A stretch of 8,924 bases of DNA. It comes from an uncultured Collinsella sp. GTDB lineage: Bacteria; Actinomycetota; Coriobacteriia; Coriobacteriales; Coriobacteriaceae. The stretch covers positions 1 to 8,924 of the forward strand of contig CATYIV010000055.1 in assembly GCA_958407465.1 (NCBI GenBank), written 5' to 3'. The notes under the pieces are model-generated. The model saw nothing but the letters and a program-made list of their open reading frames with translations. It was not told the origin of the DNA and did no database searches. Each line of letters begins with the position of its first letter. The first letter of the stretch is position 1. Below are positions 1 through 5,461 of this stretch, piece after piece. A program made the position numbers and the translations under genes.

Positions 1-186
1 ACCACGTGGTTTTGGAGCCGCAGCCGCCAGGAGCTCTGGAACAAGGGCGCGACGAGCGGCAACATGCAGGCGGTCAAGGAGCTCTGGGCCGACTGCGATA
101 GCGATACGCTGCTGGTCAAGGTCGACTCGCCGGGTCCGGCCTGCCATACCGGCAACCGTACCTGCTTCTTTAAGAAACTCGCGTAG
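1..186 (+). CDS. hisI: Phosphoribosyl-AMP cyclohydrolase, C-terminal part (truncated by window edge)
   Basis: Only the last 61 codons are inside the window; the reading frame is open from base 1 to the TAG at 184-186. HisI opens the purine ring of phosphoribosyl-AMP, the third step of histidine biosynthesis, as a cytosolic zinc enzyme. The visible part carries the family signature in order: [17 protein letters not shown], then DCDSDTLLV (the D-x-D and Cys zinc/magnesium ligands), then [13 protein letters not shown] (the CH...C zinc ligands). The end directly after the CFF motif is normal for monofunctional HisI, so hisI and hisE are separate genes here and not a hisIE fusion. hisE follows 45 nt later on the same strand, which makes this the distal end of a his operon. 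Family assignment is secure; the start and the upstream genes are not visible. Confidence 0.95.
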   Translation, partial: TTWFWSRSRQELWNKGATSGNMQAVKELWADCDSDTLLVKVDSPGPACHTGNRTCFFKKLA

Positions 187-231
187 GGCGGGCGCTCGAT
201 TAGACGCTCGGCCACCAGAAAGGATTGAACT

Positions 232-549
232 ATGGGTGTGCGCACCGCAAACATTCAGGATGGAAATATCGGTGAGACGCTGACAGGTCTGGCCGAGGTG
301 ATTCACGGTCGTCGTGATGCATCGCCGCAGGAGAGCTATACCGCGCGTCTGCTGACCGACGTCGAGGATGAGCTGCTCAAGAAGCTTGCCGAGGAGTCGA
401 GCGAGGTGATCATGGCCTGCAAGGATAACGATCACGATCACATCCGCTACGAGGCCGGCGACCTGGTCTACCACCTGCTCGTAACCCTTGAGCGCTACGG
501 TATCACCCTCGACGAGCTTGCCGGCGAACTCAACGCCCGCCGCCACTAG
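232..549 (+). CDS. hisE: Phosphoribosyl-ATP pyrophosphatase
   Basis: This 105-residue protein is the usual size for monofunctional HisE, the all-alpha MazG-like enzyme that converts phosphoribosyl-ATP to phosphoribosyl-AMP plus pyrophosphate, the step before HisI. The signature is intact: SYTARLL (about residues 35-41), then KKLAEESSEVIMAC (50-63) with the metal-binding E-E-x-x-E pattern, then YEAGDLVYHLLVTLERYGI (73-91) with the second acidic E...D pair. The ATG at 232 is chosen because an AGAAAGGA Shine-Dalgarno (217-224) lies 7 nt upstream. The approximately 25-residue N-terminal stretch before the conserved core is slightly longer than in some homologues. It follows hisI by 45 nt and appears to be the last gene of the operon, since a long inverted repeat and a convergent gene come next. 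Confidence 0.95.
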   Translation: MGVRTANIQDGNIGETLTGLAEVIHGRRDASPQESYTARLLTDVEDELLKKLAEESSEVIMACKDNDHDHIRYEAGDLVYHLLVTLERYGITLDELAGELNARRH

Positions 550-588
550 TCGTTTGGGACAGTCTTTGTTGGTGTGACGGGGTCATGG

Positions 589-657
589 AAGTTGCGGTGA
601 AATAGGGACTGTTTAAGCGCTTCATCAAGCAAAACAATCCCTATTTCACCGCAACTT
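589..657. repeat. Perfect 20-bp inverted repeat, hairpin copy 1 (possible bidirectional terminator or REP-like element)
   Basis: The left arm (589-608) begins AAGTTGCGGTGAAATAGGG and is perfectly complementary to the right arm (638-657). After one mismatch the stem continues with five more pairs (610-614 with 632-636). The loop holds a small nested hairpin, GCTT (619-622) with AAGC (627-630). The element lies 40 nt after hisE and ends 13 nt before the stop of the convergent PHP gene, so it occupies the whole space between two converging genes. It lacks a clear T-run, so it is not a textbook rho-independent terminator. A near-identical left arm recurs at 8788, which points to a dispersed repeat family. 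A role in termination, mRNA 3' end protection or transposition is inference. Confidence 0.9.
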
Positions 658-669
658 ATGAAGGGATGG

Positions 670-1581
670 CTAGGCGAGGGGCGTGGACTCCCATTCGCCG
701 GTGGCGTGGGGGATGTCGAAGGTTCGATAGCCGCAGTCGTAGGCGTGGGCCTGGGCCTCGCGGATGTTCCAGCAAATATCGCAGGCGCGGTGCGCGTCCG
801 AGCCAAAGGTAATGGGCACTTCGGCGTGGGCGAAGCAACGCAAAAGGCCGGTCGAGGGGTAATAGTCATCGAGCCCCTTGCGCGGCGCGGCGGTCGAGAC
901 CTCAACGCGGCGACCCGTATCGTGGGCGCATTCTGCCATCTGCTTCCAGAGCGGCGCGGGGTCAAAATCGGGCGCAAAGCCCTCCTTCGAAAAGCGCATG
1001 ACCAGGTCGGGATGAGCCATCACATCAAAGTTGAGCGAGCTTTCGCAGGCGCGACACCAGTCGTCGACGTAGCGCTCCCACACGCCGCGCACGCCCAGGT
1101 TTTCCCAAACGTGCAGGTTGGTGTCATCGTCGATCCAACCACAAAGCGAATCGGGCGTATCGGGACAGGCGACGTCCTCTGTCCCCGCCGTGCCCGCAGC
1201 GCCGGCCGCAATATCGCCTGGGTTGCCAATCCAATGCACGCTGCCCAGGCGTACGACGGCGCCCTGGGACCAGCGCTCAACCAAAGGCTCACAGCCTTCG
1301 TACCAATCGCATTCAAAGCCATAGATAAGCTCGAGCTCCGGCGCGGTCTGCGCGGCGAGCTTGCGGGCGTCCTCAAATGCCAGGCGATGCGCCGTCAGGT
1401 CGCCCTCGACAACTTGCACTTCACAGTTGGCGTCCATGCTGGCGGGCAGGGTGAGGTGGTCGGTCGAGACCATAACGCGGCAGCCGGCGGCGGCAGCAGC
1501 GCGAGCGTTGTCCTCAAACGAGGCGTGCCCGTCCGAGAACGAGGTGTGGGTATGGCAATCGACCAGCGGGCAAGCAGACAT
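670..1581 (-). CDS. PHP-domain phosphatase, probable histidinol-phosphatase (HisJ/HisK type)
   Basis: This 303-residue protein has the full set of PHP metal-site motifs. In order these are DCHTHTSFSDG (residues 8-18; H10, H12, D17), STDH (39-42; H42), YGFE (87-90; E90), SVHWIG (114-119; H116), VMAHPDL (187-193; H190) and FGSDAHR (259-265; D262, H264). PHP phosphatases of this type dephosphorylate L-histidinol phosphate, the penultimate step of histidine synthesis, in the cytosol. The position next to hisI-hisE supports that role, although it faces the operon convergently and must have its own promoter. The start at 1581 is supported by an AAAGGAG Shine-Dalgarno (complement of 1587-1593). An Ala/Gly- and Asp-rich stretch (about 120-155) between the HWIG and AHPD motifs looks like a flexible insertion. 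Another PHP phosphoesterase activity cannot be excluded. The long ORFs on the opposite strand are shadows. Confidence 0.85.
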   Translation of the reverse strand: MSACPLVDCHTHTSFSDGHASFEDNARAAAAAGCRVMVSTDHLTLPASMDANCEVQVVEGDLTAHRLAFEDARKLAAQTAPELELIYGFECDWYEGCEPLVERWSQGAVVRLGSVHWIGNPGDIAAGAAGTAGTEDVACPDTPDSLCGWIDDDTNLHVWENLGVRGVWERYVDDWCRACESSLNFDVMAHPDLVMRFSKEGFAPDFDPAPLWKQMAECAHDTGRRVEVSTAAPRKGLDDYYPSTGLLRCFAHAEVPITFGSDAHRACDICWNIREAQAHAYDCGYRTFDIPHATGEWESTPLA

Positions 1582-1613
1582 GGAGGCTCCTTTGCGTCAA
1601 GCGAATCCGCTCC

Positions 1614-1619
1614 ATTCTA
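1614..1619 (-). promoter_or_regulatory. Possible -10 element of the PHP phosphatase gene
   Basis: Read on the minus strand this is TAGAAT, five of six matches to TATAAT, placed 32 nt upstream of the ATG. No convincing -35 hexamer lies 16-18 nt further upstream, so this is a weak call. The remainder of the 193-nt divergent gap to the LarC-like gene (1582-1774) must also hold the promoter for the + strand cluster, which I could not place. Confidence 0.35.
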
Positions 1620-1774
1620 ACGGCGCGATCCCCGCTGCGATGAGCGCGCTGGAGTGTCGGTTTCTTGCGGCCAGGGAAAATCGCGTTCATCGCGCTCCGC
1701 CACATTCGCGCCGCCCGCGATGTGTTAGCGTTTGGGTGAACAAAACGAGCCCGTGCGGAAAGGAGCCGGACCGT

Positions 1775-2260
1775 ATGCCACGCGATAGCAAATCTCCGCT
1801 GTCCCGCGAGACCGATGCGCCCGAGACCATCGTCAAGCTAGAATGCGATATCGACGACGCATCGCCCGAGGTGCTCGCCTACGCCGCCGACCGCCTGCGC
1901 GAGGCCGGTGCGCGCGAGGTACACTGGCTGCCCCTCTATTGCAAGAAAGGCCGCCCCGGCTGGCAACTGCAGGTAATCTGCACCCACGAGGATATCGAGC
2001 GCCTGCAGACGATCATCTTTTTGGAAACCACGACCAATGCCATCCGCCGCCAGGTTATGGAGCGCGTTTGCCTGCCACGCCGCTTTGAGCAGGTGACGAC
2101 GCCGTGGGGCGAGGTATCCGTTAAAGTGGCAACCCTGCCCGACGGCAGCGAGCGTGCAGCGCCCGAGTACGAGGACTGCGCCCGTCTCGCCCGCGAGCAC
2201 AATGTGCCGCTCCAGCGCGTGATGCAGGCGGCACAAGCCGCGGCACTGCGATTTGAGTAA
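1775..2260 (+). CDS. Stand-alone LarC C-terminal (LarC2-like, DUF111) domain protein
   Basis: This 161-residue protein matches the C-terminal half of LarC, the cytosolic CTP-dependent nickel insertase that completes the nickel-pincer (NPN) cofactor of lactate racemase. Family hallmarks are visible: LECDIDDASPEVLAYAADRLREAGA (22-46), LPLYCKKGRPGWQLQVIC (52-69), IIFLETTTNAIRRQ (80-93), TPWGEVSVKVATLPDG (109-124) and the terminal PEYEDCARLAREHNVPLQRV (130-149). Full-length LarC is about 400 residues; the N-terminal half is absent and does not fit in the 193-nt gap upstream. The ATG at 1775 is chosen for its GGAAAGGAG Shine-Dalgarno (1758-1766); the frame is open further upstream, but that stretch is antisense to the PHP gene and lacks family similarity. 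It is first in an apparent cluster with the phosphoesterase and mazG. Domain identity is firm; whether it acts in nickel chemistry without LarC1 is unknown. Confidence 0.85.
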   Translation: MPRDSKSPLSRETDAPETIVKLECDIDDASPEVLAYAADRLREAGAREVHWLPLYCKKGRPGWQLQVICTHEDIERLQTIIFLETTTNAIRRQVMERVCLPRRFEQVTTPWGEVSVKVATLPDGSERAAPEYEDCARLAREHNVPLQRVMQAAQAAALRFE

Positions 2261-2317
2261 CGCGGCCGGCGACATCCAGCGCCCAGCCACATCAATCCCA
2301 CCCGAAAGGATCTCCCC

Positions 2318-2866
2318 ATGAAATACCTTATCGCCTCCGACATTCACGGCTCGGCATATTGGACCGAGCGCCTGGTCGCCGCCATCGAGTCCGAGCAGCC
2401 CGACCGCATCGTCCTGCTGGGCGACCTGCTCTACCACGGTCCGCGCAACGACCTGCCGCGCGACTACGCCCCCAAGCGTGTGATTCCGCTGCTCAACGCC
2501 CTGGCCGACCGCATCATCGCGGTGCGCGGCAACTGCGACGCCGAGGTCGACCAGATGGTGCTCGACTTTCCCGTCATGGCCGACTACGCCACGCTGTTCG
2601 ACGAGGCCGGCCGCGAGCTGTTCCTGACACACGGCCACGTCTTTGGCGCCGGCATGCACAACAGCGTCGACCACGCGCCCGCGCTGCCCGAGGGCTCCGC
2701 GCTCGTCTACGGCCACACGCACATCAAGGTCAACGAGGCAAGTGAGGCGCACCCGGGTCTGTGGCTCTTCAATCCCGGCAGCGTGAGCATCCCCAAGGAC
2801 GGCACGCACAGCTACGGCATCTACGAGGGCGGCGCGTTCCGTCACGTGATCCTGGAGGAGGAATAG
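2318..2866 (+). CDS. yfcE: YfcE/MJ0936-family metallophosphoesterase
   Basis: This 182-residue protein is almost the same length as E. coli YfcE (about 184) and has every calcineurin-like metal motif: SDIHG (7-11; D8, H10), GDLLYHGPRN (35-44; D36), GNCD (71-74; N72), LTHGH (103-107; H105), YGHTH (131-135; H133, H135) and NPGS (152-155). The family are cytosolic Mn-dependent phosphodiesterases that hydrolyse model phosphodiesters; the natural substrate is not established. The ATG at 2318 has a GAAAGGA Shine-Dalgarno (2304-2310) at 7-nt spacing. It lies 57 nt after the LarC-like gene, and its last codons carry the Shine-Dalgarno of mazG (GGAGGAGGAA, 2854-2863), so translation of the two is probably coupled. 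The symbol is by family membership, not proven orthology. Confidence 0.92.
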   Translation: MKYLIASDIHGSAYWTERLVAAIESEQPDRIVLLGDLLYHGPRNDLPRDYAPKRVIPLLNALADRIIAVRGNCDAEVDQMVLDFPVMADYATLFDEAGRELFLTHGHVFGAGMHNSVDHAPALPEGSALVYGHTHIKVNEASEAHPGLWLFNPGSVSIPKDGTHSYGIYEGGAFRHVILEEE

Positions 2867-2868
2867 CC

Positions 2869-3729
2869 ATGGCGCAGCACATGGCTCAGCAAAATGCCGA
2901 GGGCTCGCGCGACCTGTCCACGCTGGTAGACGCGTCGGCCGAGCTGCAGCATCTGGTGCAGACCATCTGGCGTCTGCGTCAGCCCGATGGCTGCCCGTGG
3001 GACCGCGAGCAGACGCACCGCAGCATTGGCAAGAACATGATCGAGGAGGCCTACGAGGCGCTCGATTGCATCGAGGCCGACGATGCCACACATCTGCGCG
3101 AGGAGCTGGGCGACGTGCTCATGCAGGTAGTGTTGCATGCGCAGATTGCGGCGGACGCCGGTGAGTTTACGTTGGCCGACGTGGCGCGCGATATCGACGC
3201 CAAGCTCATCCGCCGTCATCCGCACGTATTTGGCGATGCGGATGCCGATAACTCCGACGAAGTGCTCAAGATCTGGGATGAGGTCAAGCTTGCCGAGAAG
3301 GCCGCCAAGGACAAGGCCGTGGCGGCGGGCGAGGCTGCGCCCGAGGGACTGCTCGACGGCGTGCCCACGCATCTGCCGGCGCTGATGCAGGCTCAGAAGG
3401 TGTCGCGCAAGGCGGCTGCCGTGGGCTTTGAGTGGGAGACGGTCCAGGATGTGTGGGACGAGGTTGCCGAGGAGCGTGCCGAGTTTGAGGTCGAGGAGCC
3501 CGGCTCGCCCGAGCGCGAGATGGAGTTTGGCGACCTGCTCTTTGCCCTGGTCAACGTCGCGCGCAAAGAGGGGATTGACGCCGAGAGCGCCCTGCGTGCC
3601 AGCACAGCAAAGTTCCGCCGCCGCTGGGCTGCGATAGAGGCCGCCGTGCACGAGGCGGGCGATGACCTCGCCGCCTGCTCAACCGCTCAACTCAACGACC
3701 TGTGGGACCAAGCAAAAGCAAGCGAGTGA
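2869..3729 (+). CDS. mazG: Nucleoside triphosphate pyrophosphohydrolase
   Basis: MazG is a cytosolic house-cleaning enzyme that cleaves NTPs, including non-canonical ones, to NMP plus pyrophosphate. The 286-residue protein has the classic two-domain form. The first MazG repeat includes LRQPDGCPWDREQTH (36-50), IEEAYEALDCIE (58-69) and REELGDVLMQVVLHAQIA (77-94), with the EExxE and ExxD metal ligands. The second includes KAAAVGFEW (181-189), DEVAEERAEF (197-206) and EFGDLLFALVNVAR (219-232). A charged Lys/Ala linker (139-158) separates them. The start at 2869 is chosen because it follows a strong GGAGGAGGA Shine-Dalgarno and lies 2 nt after the preceding stop; an open extension upstream to 2761 only overlaps the phosphoesterase. 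A second ATG at 2881 is a less likely start. Its usual actinobacterial neighbour eno is 1.8 kb away, beyond the ATPase insert. Confidence 0.95.
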   Translation: MAQHMAQQNAEGSRDLSTLVDASAELQHLVQTIWRLRQPDGCPWDREQTHRSIGKNMIEEAYEALDCIEADDATHLREELGDVLMQVVLHAQIAADAGEFTLADVARDIDAKLIRRHPHVFGDADADNSDEVLKIWDEVKLAEKAAKDKAVAAGEAAPEGLLDGVPTHLPALMQAQKVSRKAAAVGFEWETVQDVWDEVAEERAEFEVEEPGSPEREMEFGDLLFALVNVARKEGIDAESALRASTAKFRRRWAAIEAAVHEAGDDLAACSTAQLNDLWDQAKASE

Positions 3730-3756
3730 GGCCTGCGTCTCTCACGGCATCCATTC

Positions 3757-3772
3757 GTAGAGAGGTCTCTAC
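3757..3772. repeat. Short palindrome between the converging mazG and ATPase genes
   Basis: GTAGAGA (3757-3763), two G, then TCTCTAC (3766-3772) form a 7-bp perfect inverted repeat that overlaps the stop codon of the minus-strand ATPase gene. A TCTCTC run at 3738-3743 could pair alternatively with the GAGAG part. There is no following T-run on either strand and the loop is very short, so I do not call it a proven terminator; it may help end one or both converging transcripts. Confidence 0.5.
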
Positions 3773-5136
3773 AAGCAAAAAGCCATATACAACGGGAGAT
3801 GTGCCAGCTGCGCTTCGGCATCCCACTCGAGTTGTTTAGGGTGCAACACGTAAGCCATCCCAATCTTCTTGTTAAAGCGCGCGCGGAATCGGTCGAGGGA
3901 GATGGTTCCGTATCTGCGTGGCGACTTAACTTCGATGGGGCTGATGCGCGGCTTTCCGGCGGCATTGACATAGGGTCGGGTAACGAGGAAGTCGATTTCC
4001 ATGCGCTCCTCTCCCTCCTTCTTTCCGCTTTGGGAATAAAAGAAGAGCCTGTGTCCATTGGCCTTTAGAGATTGGGCAACGTAGTTTTCGGTAAGCATTC
4101 CTTCGTTCAATCCGATGTCGCCGCGAAGCACGGCCCTGTAAACGTCTTCATCGGTATCGTTGTTGTCAGAGAAGGCAAGCGTTACAAGCAGGCCGGTGTC
4201 TGCCATGTAGCACTTGAGGGCCGTTTGCTCCATGCTGAGTGAAAGGCCCACGCTCGGTTCGCTTGCGGCATAGCAGATATTGGCAATTCGCGCGTCTGCC
4301 AGCCAAAAGAAGGCTTCTTCGTAGGTGCGCATGCGTGCGTTTTTATCAAGTGAGGAAAGCTTGAATCGTTTTTCGTGCCTAGAGAGCTGACCCGGGATGC
4401 CATCGAGTACGGAGACGACTTTGAATTCGTAACCGGTTGCAAAACGAGAGATATCGTTGCGATAGAGCTGGACGATTCGGCGCTTCGAAGCGTCGACGGG
4501 CGCAAAAGCGCGCTGTTCAACATAGATGGATACCGGCTCAGGCATGCCGCCTACGAGCATGTATTCGCGCATAAGGGAGAGCGCTCTGCGATGTAGGGCA
4601 TCGGGGAGCGGCTTCATCTTGTTAAAACTCATGCGAATGAGATCGGCCAGCCCCTTTTCGTCCATGCCCCAAAGAAACTCCTCAAAGTCGAGGGGCTCAA
4701 GTTCCAGAGATTCTTCCTCGGATGGGATGACGATATCTTTAATGTTCTGCTTGATGCTGAGCAGGGATCCAGTTTCGATGTAGTCGTAACGTCCGTCTGC
4801 AACGAGATACTTGATGAGTCCGCGTGCTTGCGGGTACATCTGGACCTCGTCAAAGACGATAAGCGTCTCGTGTTCATAGAGTTTGACGTTATAGAAAACC
4901 GAGAGATAGAGGAAGAGCGAGTCGAAGTCAGTGCGATAGTCCTCAAAATATTGCTTAACTTCGGCAGGTGCTTGAAAGAAATCAATGACAAGGCAGGATT
5001 TGTATTCGGTTTCTCCAAACGTGCGGGCAAGCGTGCTCTTTCCGACGCGGCGGGCTCCTTCAATAAGAAGTGCTGTTTTACCAGCGCTTTCATGCTTCCA
5101 TTTTAGTAGTTTGTCATAGGCTTTTCGTTTAAGCAT
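3769..5136 (-). CDS. AAA_14/DUF4143-family ATPase with C-terminal nuclease-like motif
   Basis: This 455-residue protein has an N-terminal P-loop ATPase domain and a C-terminal DUF4143 domain. Visible motifs are Walker A GARRVGKST (27-35), Walker B LIVFDEVQ (92-99), the sensor-like ETGSLLS (121-127), LMREYMLVGGMPEPV (188-202) at the domain junction, YMADTGLLVTL (310-320), and a terminal EIDFLV...PIEVKS block (380-405). In that block D382, E402 and K404 fit the D...ExK pattern of PD-(D/E)XK nuclease folds. The family is widespread and often multicopy in gut bacteria; its biological role is not established and I do not assign one. The start at 5136 is chosen because GAGG lies just upstream and MLKRKAYDKLLKW resembles family N-termini. 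The frame stays open to an ATG at 5184, which would add 16 residues encoded partly by the upstream repeats. Base composition is clearly more AT-rich than the neighbours, suggesting horizontal gain. It converges on mazG and diverges from eno. Confidence 0.85.
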   Translation of the reverse strand: MLKRKAYDKLLKWKHESAGKTALLIEGARRVGKSTLARTFGETEYKSCLVIDFFQAPAEVKQYFEDYRTDFDSLFLYLSVFYNVKLYEHETLIVFDEVQMYPQARGLIKYLVADGRYDYIETGSLLSIKQNIKDIVIPSEEESLELEPLDFEEFLWGMDEKGLADLIRMSFNKMKPLPDALHRRALSLMREYMLVGGMPEPVSIYVEQRAFAPVDASKRRIVQLYRNDISRFATGYEFKVVSVLDGIPGQLSRHEKRFKLSSLDKNARMRTYEEAFFWLADARIANICYAASEPSVGLSLSMEQTALKCYMADTGLLVTLAFSDNNDTDEDVYRAVLRGDIGLNEGMLTENYVAQSLKANGHRLFFYSQSGKKEGEERMEIDFLVTRPYVNAAGKPRISPIEVKSPRRYGTISLDRFRARFNKKIGMAYVLHPKQLEWDAEAQLAHLPLYMAFCL

Positions 5137-5148
5137 AGCTACCTCGTA

Positions 5149-5231
5149 CACGATATCCAGAACTTTTATAACCTGATTATGCACGATATCCAGAACTTCA
5201 GACCCTTAGAATTGCACGATATCCAGAACTT
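5149..5231 (-). repeat. Three exact 17-bp direct repeats at 33-bp period upstream of the ATPase gene
   Basis: On the ATPase coding strand the unit is AAGTTCTGGATATCGTG. Exact copies lie at 5215-5231, 5182-5198 and 5149-5165, so start-to-start spacing is 33 bp both times. The 16-bp spacers are unrelated to each other. A partial fourth match (ATCGTGCAA on the minus strand) lies just upstream at 5232-5240. The copy nearest the gene ends 12 nt before the ATG. Spacing near three helical turns, identical units and non-conserved spacers suggest binding sites for a protein on one face of the DNA, perhaps for autoregulation. That interpretation is inference. The array is far too small and the units too short for a CRISPR. 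Confidence 0.9.
5165..5192 (-). promoter_or_regulatory. Possible ATPase promoter interleaved with the 17-bp repeats
   Basis: On the minus strand TATAAA (complement of 5165-5170, five of six matches to the -10 consensus) is preceded at 16 bp by TGGATA (complement of 5187-5192, four of six matches to TTGACA). The -35-like hexamer lies inside the middle repeat and the -10 abuts the last repeat, so a protein bound to the repeats would cover this promoter. The expected leader is about 20 nt and contains the GAGG Shine-Dalgarno. An alternative pair is TTTACA with TATCGT further upstream at 17-bp spacing. No promoter is proven. Confidence 0.4.
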
Positions 5232-5309
5232 TGCACGATGTAAAAGCACATTATTGGCTCTTTCATTCGCAAGCCAGGTAAAGACGGTATGCCGATAGAA
5301 GAATTTAAT

Positions 5310-5318
5310 GGGGGGGGG
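5310..5318 (+). repeat. Run of nine G
   Basis: A homopolymer of nine G stands in otherwise AT-rich intergenic DNA. Such tracts are prone to slipped-strand length change. It is not inside a gene I can support, and it is far (over 90 nt) from the -10-like element of eno and from the ATPase promoter candidate, so an effect on expression is not evident. It may also be a base-calling uncertainty. Confidence 0.85.
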
Positions 5319-5394
5319 CGACCTCTAGAGATGAATGCTCGGTGCAAAAACAAGCGCTCCAAAGAATGATTTCTCCAATTCATATGTATCCCTC

Positions 5395-5439
5395 GGCTAA
5401 CTTAGGGCATAATGCAAAAAGTGCGACAAGGCTAACTTA
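5395..5439 (+). promoter_or_regulatory. Direct repeat GGCTAACTTA flanking the eno -10 region
   Basis: GGCTAACTTA occurs at 5395-5404 and again at 5430-5439, 35 bp apart, on either side of the -10-like CATAAT at 5408-5413. The second copy is immediately followed by the GGAGG of the leader ORF. Paired identical sites around a promoter are compatible with an operator. The word partly resembles one half of the DtxR/IdeR box (GCTAACCTAA type), but the other half is missing, so no regulator is assigned. Confidence 0.45.
5408..5413 (+). promoter_or_regulatory. Possible -10 element of eno
   Basis: CATAAT matches five of six positions of the -10 consensus. The sequence 16-18 bp upstream (around TGTATC, 5385-5390) is a poor -35. 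Transcription from here would begin near 5420 and give a leader of about 93 nt that contains the palindrome and the leader ORF. Confidence 0.4.
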
Positions 5440-5444
5440 CGGAG

Positions 5445-5461
5445 GCGCACCAATGGTGCGC
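5445..5461 (+). promoter_or_regulatory. 17-bp palindrome in the eno leader, enclosing a start codon
   Basis: GCGCACCA (5445-5452), A (5453), TGGTGCGC (5454-5461) form a perfect inverted repeat. As RNA it gives a GC-rich stem of about seven pairs that would bury the ATG at 5453-5455 and the last base of the upstream GGAGG. As DNA it could be a dimer-binding operator. It lies 51 nt before the eno start codon. Confidence 0.7.

Noticed and set aside
589..657. Classic rho-independent terminator of hisE
   Set aside because: The stem is very long and perfect but lacks a following T-tract, and its arms recur at 8788, so a dispersed repeat explains it better; termination may be a side effect.
658..1620. 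320-codon open frame on the + strand
   Set aside because: It is the antisense shadow of the PHP phosphatase gene, whose minus-strand product carries all PHP motifs. The + strand translation has no recognisable domain and the frame starts within the hairpin arm without a ribosome site.
1361..1774. N-terminal extension of the LarC-like protein to 299 residues, or a hidden LarC1
   Set aside because: The upstream part of the frame is antisense to the PHP gene and has none of the LarC1 features. The strong Shine-Dalgarno at 1758-1766 marks the start at 1775.
1838..3091. 417-codon open frame on the minus strand
   Set aside because: It lies antisense to three recognisable genes (LarC2-like, phosphoesterase, mazG). 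Its His/Val/Gly-rich composition is the usual artefact of reading GC-rich codons backwards.
3757..3772. Strong bidirectional terminator
   Set aside because: The stem is seven pairs with only two bases between the arms and no T-run follows on either strand, so I list it only as a palindrome.
5149..5240. CRISPR array
   Set aside because: Units are only 17 bp with 16-bp spacers, just three exact copies exist, and there are no cas genes. Position at a promoter suits operator-like sites better.
5198..5383. 61-codon minus-strand ORF between the ATPase gene and eno
   Set aside because: It spans the G-run and two of the 17-bp repeats, has no visible Shine-Dalgarno, and shows no family resemblance. 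Its end is simply repeat sequence read as protein.
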